Shown piece after piece: positions 24,481 to 38,070 of a DNA stretch of 64,000 nt (within the stretch, counting starts at the first letter, position 1; the number at the start of each line of letters is the position of its first letter). A program made the position numbers and the translations under genes. Source of the stretch: Macquaria australasica (taxonomy: Eukaryota > Chordata > Actinopteri > Centrarchiformes > Percichthyidae). The notes below the pieces were generated by a model that had not been told where the DNA came from, searched no databases, and saw only the letters and a program-made list of their open reading frames with translations. The stretch spans positions 1,922,001-1,986,000 of the forward strand of contig SEMN01000016.1 of assembly GCA_005408345.1 (NCBI GenBank). The letters are read 5' to 3'.

Positions 24481-26433
24481 GCCAAAGGCTTGAATACATT
24501 CTCTACTCTTGACATGCCACAAAGTGACAAGTGCAATGACAGATTTTTTTTATATATATATATATATATATTTTTACTTTTAGTCAGGCAAAAGAAAAAA
24601 AGAGCGAGATATGATAAAAGATGTTCAGGGCTTCAGTGGGTTAATTTTATATACTTTATGTGTTCCAGTTGTCCCTCTCATTAATACATAGCCCATGGAG
24701 AGTTCAACTTAATCCATTACTTTAATTCATTCAGGCCTATTATGTGCATTGTTGAAGGATTCCACTCATTTGGACATACAGCCATAATGTGCCTCAGATT
24801 TCACACTCTTTAAAATAATAACCCATGCATGTCTTGTTTGGAACAATTACTTTTGGACAGATTAATAGCATATGTTTGTGAACATTGTCATCCGCAAGTG
24901 TTGAAAACAAGACATCCATTTTTCCAGAGCACAGGAAAACATTTTCCTTGCTTCATGTTTTCTTTGGCTGTCACTTCCTACTATGGCTGCTTTGTCTGAT
25001 AGTTATTGCTTCCTTGTCTCATCAAATTATTCAAATACAACCTACCTGACAGCCACGGCCAAAGGCTGATATTCACACACAATCCGCACGTATTTGTGTG
25101 ACTTCCTTCAGACGGAAGGAAGCAGCAAAGGAATGGATGCTCATTGACTCAACAAAACGAGATAATGAACATAACATGGTACCACTTATATGAGCCCTCT
25201 AAAATATGCTCTAAATATGTATAGGGTCTGGGTTAGAAGTGTTTTATTTCATTGTCCTCCAGTGAACCCCTTTTCCTTGCAGCATTAGCATCATCAGCCC
25301 ACAATGGTAGTAATGATCGGCATCTTTCTCTTTCTTAATCTCTCTATCAATCTATCTGTCAGACCACAAAGTTGCCTTTTGATCCCTCCTAACCATGCTG
25401 TCCTCACAAACATTCTCAGAAAAATGTAAAACATCTTTCATGGTTTAATGTTTATAGCCACAGAATTGCCTCTAAAAACCTGTGACAGAGACATAGACTT
25501 CTAAAAATATAGTTCTGGTCTCCTTCTGGAGGAATAGAGCCATTTTGGTTTGACTACTTGTCCAAAATAATGTTGCTCTGTTGACAATCTAATACTGATG
25601 TCAGTTGGGGCTTAAATGCCTGTAATAATCAGAAAAATTGCATTTCTTCCTTTTTCATTTTAGCCTAATTAAATGTTTATGAAAAATGTCTCACACAAGG
25701 AAATAGTCATGTCAGTATAGTACTTAGTTTTTTTGTTTGTTTGCTTGTTATTTCAAATTTTAACTTGAACGTTACAGTCATATTCTGTCCTAGAAACATG
25801 CTGTGTATAACACCAGTTTTAAACACAGAGTTCAGTGATTGGATAATATTTTGTGTGCAGTCAACCAAAATCATTAGATAAGATGAGATATATCGATTTC
25901 TGTTGAAAATAATATAACCCGTTTTTTGGAACACCTTGAATGATGTGTGGGGAGCAGAGCTTCTCTTTTCTCCCAGCTGTATACAAGAGCTGGCGGTGTG
26001 TGTGTGTGTGTATGTGTGTGTACTGTTTGTGTGTGTGCATTTGCAGATGGACACGTTGAGGTTTTCACATAAAGCTGTCTGATGTTTGGTTGAGTAATAG
26101 GTAGTTCGGCTGCACAAAAAGTCACAACACAGAAACTGCACTGAGTTTTCATTTAACGAGGTCAAGAAGGAAACTCGAGTGACACATTTTGCTTTGGTTT
26201 TGTAGATAATTAAGAACATGTCCTACAAAAAAAAAAAGATTTTCAGTGTTTTGGTAATAGACACACACACAAGTGAATAATTTTATAATAATACAAAAGC
26301 TTGCCATTGCTGCAAAACTACACTCCTATTGTGAATCTCATATGAAGTGGTAAATAGCATGTGGTGAAAATTAGAGGCACCATACAGAACCAGTACTAGC
26401 CAAACCACACGTGTCTCACTGTTTCTTCTACCA

Positions 26434-26464
<31 letters not shown>

Positions 26465-29400
26465 GTCTGTCCTTCATTTCCCAACAAGCCGAATTTGCAC
26501 AAAAACCTTCAAAGCTCGCCTCGGCTAAACACCCTCTAGTGCAACTGATTGTTGTCTTTTTCATAGTTTACATCAAACAAATAGATTTTAATCAGTCATT
26601 CTGGTGTGTTCCAGGATGAAAACAAACAGGGCAGAGACAGAGGACCCAGAGGAGCTGTGATCATCCTGCTCGGACTGAAAGTTTGGCTTTCAAAAGTTTG
26701 GAGTAGGAGTGCAGTCATCCACAGGCCTGCAGGACAAATGTAATTCTAATATACAGGAACATATCTAAATGTATACGATAAATGTCTAAGTACATACAGA
26801 CAGATAAAGCACCACTTTCCAGGTTTTGTAAGTTAATGTTGATACAGTCATGCACTTTATCTGAGATGACTTCAGCAGTGGATCATGATTGACCTCAGTG
26901 TTGATTTGTGGATGCATTTCTATCACTCAGCTCCTGCATAAATAAGCCAGGCTTTTTAAACAAACTTTTAATCATCCTTTGAGAATTTCTTTGGCATATT
27001 ATCTGCTCCCACCGAGCCTTGTATCTAAAAGCGAGTGGGCTGGTATTAACAGATTTCATACCAGCTATTGTGGTGCGCCATGAATCGGGATGACCCAAAT
27101 CCCTCTTCGGTCCTACCTAACCAAACCACAGTGTCTCACTTTGTTTGAATAATATAAAAAAAGAAGTTTGTGCTGACACTGAAAATGACACAAAGCAAAC
27201 AAGCACAGTGTAAGTGACACAAAAGATCCAAAAGATAAACACGTATGACTGAATAAATGGATTACATGTTCCCCTTGACAAAGTAGCTTTCTGCACTTCT
27301 GGGATTTTGGAGTTTGCCAAGTGTTGACTGCCACGCCCGGCCGAGTGAATAGATTTGGAGGAGAAGGGGTTGTGCTGACTGATCCTTGCAGCTTTACGGG
27401 CAAAGTCAGTTTCCAACTTTACAGTGGTCATCAGATTCATTTAGTCTACACACAATGTTAGAATGAATGCTTTGTATAACAACTGCTTTTGCATGCAATT
27501 TTTTGGTGTTTCTTTTATTTGACCAAGATTATAATAGAGAATATAAAGTTGGGCCTTGCATAGTAACTTCCTTAGTGGTTGGATTAGAGAAAAAAGACAA
27601 TATTAAAGTTGAATGTGACTGTTAATAAGTTGCAAGCTCCCTACGATGTTCAAATAGCTAAAGAAAATAGCATAGTTCCATGATTTTAGCAGTTGCAGAA
27701 TCTGCCATGCGAACTGGCCCTGCTGTGGTAGAAAAGTGGAGATGTTAGTTATATGAGCGTCTGTCAGTGTTGGCAGCCCCACTAGAGATGATGAGAGCAG
27801 GGCGCGCTGCAGCATGCCTCTGTTACACATACATTATTTAAAGAACTGTGGGAATTTGACACAGGATCCAGCCTACTGCAGTGCACACTCTTTGTAGCTG
27901 GGTTGAGAAAACTTCAACTTTGAGCTTCAAGTTTATTGAAAAATTAATCTGAAGCTGAAAACTGCTGCGTTGGCCAAGGTGCAGAGTTTGTTGTGTACCT
28001 CTCTGTGGCAACCATGAAACTCGTTCTGCATAATGTGAGCTGCGAAGCAAATCTTAAAATGTTACCAAAACCAACTCATCAAACTAAACCAACACACACC
28101 TCTGAGTGCACACATACACCCATGCACACGCTCAGTCTGCTAGATGATGCCCCCCCTCCCCACTGTCCCTTTGAAGTGTGGACCTGGCAGTAAATTCTTG
28201 GGCTCTTTTATGCTCATTCCCATTTCGATTAGTGGGGTTAACAAGCCGCTGCAGCTCAGGCTAATGAGACTGTACCACGGAGAGGGGTCATCAGAGGTGG
28301 GGAGGGGGGAGTTGAGGATGGATGACTCAGTCCCCTTCCTACTGAGGAGTTAAATGAGATGGAGGGGAATCCTAAACACGTGTTGTTAGAACTGAACAGC
28401 ATCTATGTTTCCGGAGCTAAATAAACATAAAGTGACAAAATGAAAGTCAAAAAATGGTCAAATCCGCAAAGGACTTTACCCGCTCTCTGCAATCTCAAGC
28501 ACATCATTACCTTTTAAAGACGATGCAGTTGCTCTTACCTTGACTGAATCAATTACTCCCAAGCGCATGTCCCCTGCACAAACACACACAGATGCACGCA
28601 CACACACAAACATACCTCCTCACTAACATGGGGGCCCTGTGCGGCCAATCCCGCTGGGGACAGATGGGCAGACAGAGAGGGGGGCCTCATTAAGGCAGGA
28701 TGTACCAGGATGCAGTAAAACCTCTACTTTCCTTTCCTCTCCTTCCCCTATTTTCTCCCCAGTGCTTCATCACAGCACACGGTGCTCTTGGAGATCACTA
28801 ACAGATGGAAAGGAGATAGAGTCGGATCACTTAGCGACAGTGAGACTTGCCTCTGTCGCTGCATTGATGTGTCATAGAAAACTTATATATTTCAGTGACC
28901 TGTTCAATAAAGTCCTATTTATGAATCATGCAAAAATGTGAGACAAACAGTACGTTAAAGTGTGAGAAATACAGTACATCATTCTGTAAGTTAATGCATG
29001 GTTTCACTGATTACTTTCTCTATGTGTTCACGCAGAGCCAATTATGATCAAACTGCCAGCATAAAAGTGCCAGAACATAATACAGAATTTGAACATAAAC
29101 AGCATGTATGACGTAAGTCTGAGGCAACTTGGCAGCCCCACATAGCAGCAGATGGTAACTATCTGAAAAATGACAGTCTGTCATGTTTCCAACAAAAAGA
29201 GCCAAAGGAGCAAAAGTAATTTCATACATTTTGAAATTTTGTGTGAAGTTATCTGTATATCAAGTGACCCAGGGTCTTGACCTCAAGGTTGAGTAATTCT
29301 GTGTTATTGAGTCCACGTTGTCTGGACTGAAGAGGAGGCTTTCTTGCTGCTGTAAAGGGGGCAGTTTTTGTTGTTATATTTTTAGATTTAAATTTGTCAA

Positions 29401-32400
29401 TTTTGTTGCAGTATAACTGACAAAAGTACTATATTTGGATAAAGGACGCAACAATGTTAAAAGTCTCTTGCAGGGTCTGTTCTTCATTGCAGCCACTCTT
29501 TAAACCACTGGAAATAAAGACAGGTGTAATTCTACAATATTTTTTTTTTTACAAAGCATGGCTTTAAGGACATTAGCACGATTAAGTGTCATCTCCATCA
29601 CAGATCGCTGTATGTGTGTAGGCCTGGACATTATGTATGAAAACATTAGCCAATGTAATGGAGCCTCATTGACCAGCCCCAGGGCTCCTGTTTTGCACGT
29701 AAACACTTTGTGGGGGTCAATACACTAACAGACCAATCTGAGACTCTTGCATGGCTCTCCCTCAGAGGTTAAGTGTCTCGACCAAGAGGTCAGGCCATCA
29801 TTTAACGAGCATATCTGCATCCCATCCTATCCAGGTCACATGCTGGCATGGAGATCGGCTGTGACGGCTGGCCAAGTGAGCAGACAAATGAGGAAATGAT
29901 GAGAAGCGGGGGGCCCGTCTTGTCTTGTCTCCGGCAGCATCAGCCCTCCCCTCTCCTGCTGTGTCTGTGGCTGTCTGTGGTGTTGTCCTAATCAGGCCAG
30001 TCAGCGCTGACACACAACATACTGTACTGCAGCAAATGAACGGCCCACAGTCCACCAGCATCCCAGCTCCTGTCAGTCTATGCAGGAGGGCAGGAAAGAA
30101 ACCACATCACCCTTCAAAACCTGACACATTTTATGGGACTGTTGTTATGATACAGGTGTTTCTTTGACTGCTCTGCTTTACATTTAAAGTCCTCAGTTCC
30201 TCTCCTGCATCCTGCCATCTCTCCATCACTGTCTCTCTATCCCATGCCCATAATTGAGTATGAGACAGACATTCCCTTCAGGTAAATTTGCAGACACAAA
30301 GCTTTCAAGCCTGTTGCTCCGAGCAATGGAATGAACATTGATCTCTGCAGAGAGAAAGAAAGGGATGAGGGGAGAAGAAAGAAGGGTGAACCTCCGTATC
30401 TTTCTTATGGGGGTTCCCCCTTAATTTCATCAAGCAGCACCTCGGGGGAAATAGTGAGAGGAGGGGTTAGTGGGGGAAGAAACAGTGGACATCAGGATAA
30501 TAATCATAATTCAATTTAAAGGTTACTCACCTACTCAGTCACTCAAGAGGGGAAGACGAACAGTTCCAGTCAGTGAGGCCTATCACAGCACAGCCTAATT
30601 GAGGCCTGTGTCTCTCAGTGTGTGTATGTGTGTGTAATGACAACAAGGGGACCCTCGAACGGCTCCCAGGGGCTCCTCTCCTAATTGGTTAATTAATCCT
30701 TACAGAGCTCGTCTGCAGGGCCCAGGGCGCTCAGCGTAGCGAGGGAGGGAGAGAGGTAAGGACAGAAGGCTGGAGGGATGTGGGGAAGTGTGTGTGACGG
30801 GAAGGGGAGCAAGTTTGACAATGACATCAGCAGCAACAGAGCGGATACTATCCCTTAAAGCACCACATGTTTCTCACTAAGTCTGAAACAATCTGTTTCT
30901 TTTATGAGATCTCTGTTTGATTCCACATTTTGACAGAATCTGTTTGGGGTTTTTTTAGGTTTCGATCACAGTGGGGTAAACTTTTTTTTCTCTTAAACTC
31001 CTCTCACTTCTTTCTTTCTCTCTTTACACCCCTCTCTGCCTCTGTTTCTCTCTTTCTCCTCCTCTTCTTTCTGTTTTGCAGAGAAGGGTTACACTGGGCT
31101 GGAGGGAAGGGCAGCCATGTATAGTGCTTGTCTGGGTGATACTCACTGAAAGAGACAAGTATGTAATTTGCCCTTAGATGCAACACAACACATAATCCAC
31201 TCTTGCATAATATGCTGGTTACGTGGGGTAAATAGAGGATTGTCAAGTATATGTGTTATAGCTCCACTCAAGTAGGAGTGATATAAATTGGCCAGAGTAT
31301 TTCACTTCATTGTTAAAGTGAATTTTTGCACAAAAGAAAGTAAATGAGTTTATTTCATTACATTTTGGCCAGCAGTCACTGAGATGGGAGAGTATCTTTA
31401 ATAACAAGGAAAACTTTTGTATTAACTTATTTAGTTTATGGGTTTTTTCATTTGTTTATTATGTCTTTTGTTTATGATTTTTTTGCCCAGAAAAATGTGT
31501 ATGGGCTTAATTCATTAAGTTTTGGCTTGCAGTCGACTTTGTCATTACTTAGGACTTCTGTATTTAGGAAAGCATTGACTTCTGAGTATTGACAACAGTA
31601 CTGTTCTCCGGCCAAGCATCTTTTACAGGATTACAATTTTTAAAGTGTGATTAAGCATGTTTTGTGAGTCGCTGTGCTGTACCACCTAGTGCTAATTCCT
31701 CTAAAACAACACGCAGATCATGTTTTTGTTTGCTGCTCAAACCGTATAAAAATTCCTTCACATTCACAGAATGCACACCTGTGCACACAAACACACACAC
31801 TCACATGCTCAGGCACACAAATGCACACACTGAGGGAAACCAGTGCACTGCAGATTCAGATGCACACAGGAAAATGCAACGCACACACTTTGAGAGGTAC
31901 ACACACACACATGCGTGCACACTGGGGAATGTAGTCTGTACGCAGCCTTGCGTCTGTGAAAGGTTTAATGAATAAAATTAAAAGGGTTTGATGACTGAGG
32001 GAACCTGTACACACACTCTCTGATTCCATTCATAATGCTGGTAAAACACACAACACGTAATGAGCACACACACAAAGCGATGGATATACTGTACCTTACT
32101 GGGGACAGTATATCAACAACAAGTACCATAATGTCCTACTCAAGTAGAGGTAAAATTACAGTGATGTATTTTGTGTGCAAATGTGGAAGGCTTAGGACAC
32201 TGCTGAAACTACATTTCTTTTACAGTGGGAAAAATAAAACTAGATTAAATCAAATATTATTCAGTTGGCCAGTTTTTGACCAAATGACCAATAACATTTT
32301 TTTGTTAAGTTTATGCATAATATTCTGTGTGGCTGAAGATCCATTTGCATATTATTTGGGGTATTTCATTTTAGCTATTTTACCCAATAAGTGTGGAGTG

Positions 32401-34884
32401 GAAGAGGTTAACAAACAAGTAAAAAAAACACCTATATGCAAGAGGACAACAAGTATGTAACTCCAAGTTGAAATAAAATTGTTTAAAAATCAAATGAAAG
32501 TTACATTGCAGTGTAATCACCAGACAAATGGTTGCATCATCTAAAATTCAACTATTTTTAGCTTTAAAGTCAGCAACCTTTCGCAATGTTTGTGTGCGTG
32601 CGTGTGTTTGTGTGGAAAGAGAGTGAGTGACTTGGGGTGGGGCTCAGTAGAAAACCACTAAATTGCCCATAAAAATGGCGACGTTCATATTTTAAGTAAT
32701 CACTCAGATCTTCCTCTCCCATCCAGGTCATGAATGCAGTGTGACACAATAAGCAGCCTGCAGGCCTTGGCACGCTTATCACCGCTGTGGCACCATAAAT
32801 CAACCATCACTTAACCACCTAGTACGATACTGTTTTTAATTTTACGCTCAGATATAAAGTGTTTGTATGAGGCTTCAGTTACATGGAAAATCTTACTTTG
32901 GTTGTACTCTTTGTTTATTTACTCAACTCAAAGTCAGTACTTTACAATTACAGGCAATATTTCTACATGCATTTTTAAAAATAACTGTTATAACCAGCTT
33001 TTTAAAGATTAGGCGTTATTATTACATGTTTAACTCTTTAGGTATTGATAGGTATTGTGATTACAGTATCTATCTTTCTTGCTTTATTCAACGCCCGGCT
33101 CATACTATCTTTGATATTACTGTTGACATAACTGCTTGTACGTTGTATATTGTATATTGTATAGTGTTTTGCTATATATCTCATGCCCTTGTGAATTATG
33201 TAGTATTTTCTTCTAAACTTTGTACTTCAAAATCACTCTTTGTAATGTTCTTCTGCTGTGACGCTTTAATTTCCCTGCTTCCCTGGGTCATTTTGGTTAC
33301 AGGCTAAAGAGATGTATAAACTCCTCATTCATTCCTTTGGACATTAAAATACAAGGAAAGCTCCCCTGTCTGTCGTAGCTGAGATCCACAGAGTTCAGTA
33401 AGGATGAGCCATGGTGGTGTACCAGAAAACATGGCCCAAGTCACATCAAGTGCTCGTCTTGGACGAGTCCACCCCAAGGCAAGGACGAGCAGTGAGCAGA
33501 CTGTATGTGACATGACAGAGTTTCAAACGAACCCAAATGGACACGCACTGAATGCCCAGACAAATAGTTTGTGTGTGTATGTGGTCATGGTGGTAGCCAT
33601 CAAGCAGTAAATGATACACACATACACATACATGGACATACGTTGTATGTAGATGTGTAGAATATAAACACAGAAAGATGGAGCAGTGAAGCAGGACAGT
33701 GAAAGTCTTGCTCTTTCTCCCTGCACTCTGTCCCCTGACAGTCCTTCTCCCTCAGGCCCTTACTAGTCAGGTCAGGGATGTTAAAATAAAACACATGTAG
33801 AGTAAATAGATACAAGTAAATGAAAGCAAACAGAACAACCAACTGTCATGTTCCTACTTTGGGAGACACTGGAGCATCAAATTTTCCATTGAATTTTCCA
33901 TCAGAAGACACTGGAGCCAAAAATGGGAAACATCTTGTCAAATGTTCCAGTTTTTCTGTGCGCACATGTGCATTTGTAAGCACATATCTGTTCATAAGTG
34001 TATATGTGTGTGTGTGTGTGTCGTCTTGTCTCCTCAGACTTCAGAGAACAAGGCAAGGAGTGTCAGAAGTCATTTGGCCACGATGGAGCCACACGGCACG
34101 CTGCCATTCACTTCGAATCAGCCGCACACTGAGAGATCCAGCTTAGCCTGGGGGGCACGGCCACTGCCACACACACACACACACACACACACACCTCCAT
34201 CACCCCACCTCATTCTGCCTCACAGACACACCAAACACAAGATCCCTACCACGCCTCATCACCCAGCCCCTGGCCGCCCCTCTTGATCTGCCTGGACACA
34301 CACATGCACAAAAGAAAATCACATATACACAGACACCTGCAATCTCTATAAGCACACACCGACACACAGGGATGTCAAGAAACACACACATTTAATACAC
34401 ATGCACATGCACCAGACAATCCCTGTCTCTCCCATTTATTCTCCCTCCATCCTCCACCTTATCAGAGATTTCTTTCCTTCCCCACTTACTTTGCTGTCTC
34501 CCTCCTTCCTTCCTCTTTCTTCTCCCCCCCCCCCTTCTGAGATTTCAGAGAAAATAGCTGAGGGCAAGATTAGAGGTTGGCTGCCTCTTTGCGTTACCAG
34601 CAAAGATAAATATTCCCAGGATGACTCCCCTTGCCTGGAGGATGTTTATGTGTGTACATGCTGCTCTAACCCCCCCACCACCCAACACACACTCACACAC
34701 ACTGGCACACGTATGTGAGCACATGTGCGAGTTCAAACACACACACACTCTGCTGCATTTCCTCCATGCTCAGTGTGACACAGTAGATTGAGCAGAGGGA
34801 GATCGCCAACATTCGTCTGCCTGTTACAGGCTTAACTCACTTTTACCTGTTGCCCCACTGAGGTGCCCTCACCAGTCTGTGTGA

Positions 34885-34887
<3 letters not shown>

Positions 34888-34943
<56 letters not shown>
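34888..34943. repeat. (GT)n microsatellite, 56 bp
   Basis: Uninterrupted GT dinucleotide tract. The flanks 33990-34400 are also rich in CA or GT. Confidence 0.98.
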
Positions 34944-34945
<2 letters not shown>

Positions 34946-35984
34946 TAGCCAGGTGATAAATGCCAGCAGCTGCTCTGTGATGACACTGTCACAGCCTGTT
35001 GGAAGAATATGAAGATGAGGTTGTCTGTGTTTACAGGAACGTTCACATTTACGGATTGATTAGATTACTTTGAAAACACAGCGTGTTCTATGGCAGTTAA
35101 CCTACAGTACCTCATCAATATTACAATCATTGATGTAATGGATTCATGTCATGTACTCTGATTGCCTGATGAGTTGCTGTCAGATTATTTATTTAAAATA
35201 TTTAAGTCCAGATAATATAAAGGTTAAAGCATGAAAATCATATTGCTATGTTCCTCATTTTATTCAAATGTACAACTCCTGTCAATATTTTGAACCTAAT
35301 GTCTTGTTTTCAGTCATTCCCAGAGATAATTCTCGACTTTTAAAGGACAACTATCCAACTCTTGCTGAATAGTGGCCACTGGGGCTACAAGTTGTAATTT
35401 CAGGTTAATGGCACATTGAATTTCCTTCATTTCCCAAGATTCTTTCTGAGTAAGTTGCCTGAAGGACGTCATCATTAGGAAACCTGACTGAGAGTGAGAG
35501 GAATGCATGGAATGCATGGTCACCAAAAAGTAGAAAATCAATTGTAGCTTCTGGGTTTGCTTCTGCATTGTGCTGCATTAGTGTTTTTTCCTGCTGGTCC
35601 CACCCACGTGTTCCCGCTTGGTGTCTAGACTATACATTGGGATGACATCACATACACAAGTTTTACAAATATAAAAGCTCCATGGTTTTAAAAAAATGAT
35701 AAATCATAATTAATTGACCATGTTTGCAGTTTGAGGTGTCCTGTCAACAGTTTTACATATGCTCTTTTATAGTGGTGTTCTATGGGGACAACATTTTTTG
35801 GGCCGCAGGGGATTTTTGTATTGCAATACCCAAAGAATTCCCAAATTGGCAGCTAGGCTGAGTGGCGGCGCTGTATTCTGCTCTCTTAATACATCCATGG
35901 TGGAATGGGATCATAAGCAGAAAACAACAAACATGTCCCCTGCTGATGTGTTGTGTGTTTACTTCTCACAGTTGCAACTGAGGC

Positions 35985-36140
35985 ACCTCTGTGGTCTTAG
36001 GGTTTAAGGTGCTGTCCACGGACCGCAATGTTCGAATCCATCAGGACCTTTGTTGCATATCATTCTGCATCTCTCTCTTCCCTCATTTCCTGTCATCTCT
36101 CTGCTGTTGGCTATCTCATAAAGGCATGACATGCAAACAA
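35985..36140 (+). mobile_element. tRNA-derived SINE
   Basis: A box-like GGTTTAAGGTGCTG, then a B box in ATGTTCGAATCCATC, then the teleost SINE body with TTTGTTGCATATCATTCTGC, TTTCCTGTCATCTCTCTGCT and a tail near ATAAAGGCATGA. A recognisable member of a widespread fish SINE family, moderately diverged. Confidence 0.8.
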
Positions 36141-37639
36141 AATCATTTAAATATAACACCATAAGCAATTGGTCATACCAGACCAAGTAAGGCTGTAGCA
36201 GCAAAACACCTCAGCAATCATGCGTTCTATTGCTTTTGAATTCAACTTTTCATTTATAGGAGGAAATTGTGTTATGTCTTCTTTCAAATGTTACATGGTC
36301 TCGCTTTAAAGTATGTGTATTCAGATATCATACATCATTTTTTTTATTAATGTAATATAACGTAAGAACTTCCTGTTTAGACTACACAGTAATATGCTGT
36401 GAAAATACACTGTTATTATCCAACCTTACATGTTTATGCATGTTTGTGTTTGTATGTGTGGTGTGCACAGAGGCATTTATGTCTTGACTTTATGACCAAG
36501 TTTTGGATGCCAGCATTTGTGCAGTTGTGTTATGTGCATGTGTATGCATGCATAACAGCAGTGGCAATACAGTTTGCCTTGTAACCCCTTCCTTTTCCAC
36601 CATGGTGTATTCACCAATAAATGAACAGTGTAAGTGGTGGGTGAGCACAGAGAAAAGTGACCATTTAAACATCAGTTAAATTACAGTGTCAGCAATGAGA
36701 TATTGCATTTTTTATAGTCTAACAAGGCTAAATGAGAGTGATTTAGTGATAGCAGCAGTCATATGATACCATTTCATTTGACATTAACAGTGGCTCAGCC
36801 AGCTGTTTGTTACATGATCTGTTACATAATTTTGAAAAAGAGCAGGAAATGTCTTTCAAAATGTGTCTACTAATGTGTGATCCAATAATAAGATAACCAG
36901 GTTTTTCTGCAATACAATGAGAAATGTGCCATGTTTTCAGAGAGATACACTATTGTATGTATATTTCAGCAGTAAGACATTTTTACAGATGTATAACTGT
37001 TTAAATGTATAATCCTCGAGGGAAATTCATTTGCAATGTGGGCAAAAGAAGAAACAAAAACAACAAAACACACAAGTGCCTCAGAGACACAGAATCACAT
37101 TTTTTTTTACAGAAACAGTCAAAAGCAAAACGCAAAAGGACTTTGTTTTTGTACTTTGTATTCTAACCGCCATTGTTGATGTGCATCTTCTCAAAAATGT
37201 ATGTTGGGGCTACGTGGACAAAAGGAGACCACAAGAACTCCGATTGGTCTCCTTGGGCTGCTTTGAGTTTTCTCCTACAGTACATGGTTGGTAGTGAACA
37301 TAACTTGTAGAAAGGCTAATTTTCTCCTTTTCAGTAACGGTTGACAAATTAAAATTTTATGAAAGCCATTTCCAGCAATTGCTTCTCTGTGTTACAAACT
37401 GAATTAGAGACTATAAACACTTTGGATTTACAATGAATGCACAACTGTGCCTGATAACACATCTCACAACAGTCTACAGTTGCAGCTGTGCTACAACAGT
37501 AAATGGGTTAAACTTTGTGCTCAGTTGTAACTCAATTCCTGCAGGACTCTATGGTGTCGCCACCAAACTACCATGATGTGGAAGCATAATTCATCCCTCG
37601 GTATCTTTTTTACATCTGTAGAGGATCCCCTGTAAGGGA

Positions 37640-38070
37640 ATCTAACCTCACAAACCAGGCTGCCCTGAGCCTCGCCCAGGGTGAGCCAACGTCTTTATCA
37701 TGGCATCTTCCCAGAACGATAATTACACAGAGGAGAAAGAGCTGGCAGGACTCAAACCTGAGTCAGTGGGAGAAGCCGGGAAGTTCTTAACCATATTTGA
37801 CGTTTGAAAGTACTGGTGGGATCTGATCACAGGTCAGCAAGGACACGTGTGTGGCTCCAAAGGCGGCAGACTTAACTGCTCCGCAGCAAGAGAAGGGCGC
37901 CAAAGTAAGGTGAAGTTATACCTCCTTTCAGCTTGAGGGTGCAGGTCCACAGGCTCAAAGATGACATCCCCACCTTGCCAGAGTGTCTTAAGCAAGATAC
38001 TGAATACCTACCAGCTGCAGGGGTGCTGCTCTGTAGCTCACCCTGACCTCTGACCTACCCATAGAGAGCA
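37640..38070. mobile_element. degenerate SINE-related repeat cluster
   Basis: The minus strand at about 37745-37800 carries GGTTTGAGTCCTGCCAG, a B box-like tRNA segment. The plus strand at about 37980-38060 carries AGTGTCTTAAGCAAGATACT, CTGCAGGGGTGCTGCTCTGT and CTGACCTCTGACCT, as in the ...GAGCAAGGCACTTAACCCC... module of teleost SINEs. Boundaries are unclear. Confidence 0.5.

Larger units (their letters stand above)
22091..31130. other. gene-poor interval with putative regulatory blocks
   Basis: A GC-richer non-repetitive block at 22090-22760, the long GT tract, the two putative elements at 23.7-24.5 kb, then AT-rich sequence. Further complex blocks lie at about 28190-28360, 29680-30080 and 30560-30760 (TAATTGGTTAATTAATCC at about 30681-30698). 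No exon recognised. Confidence 0.6.

Noticed and set aside
25707..26219. 170-codon minus-strand frame
   Set aside because: Contains a translated CA microsatellite and AT-rich filler.
32867..33307. 146-codon plus-strand frame
   Set aside because: Tyr, Cys, Ile and Phe-rich translation of AT-rich DNA, no motif or splice context.
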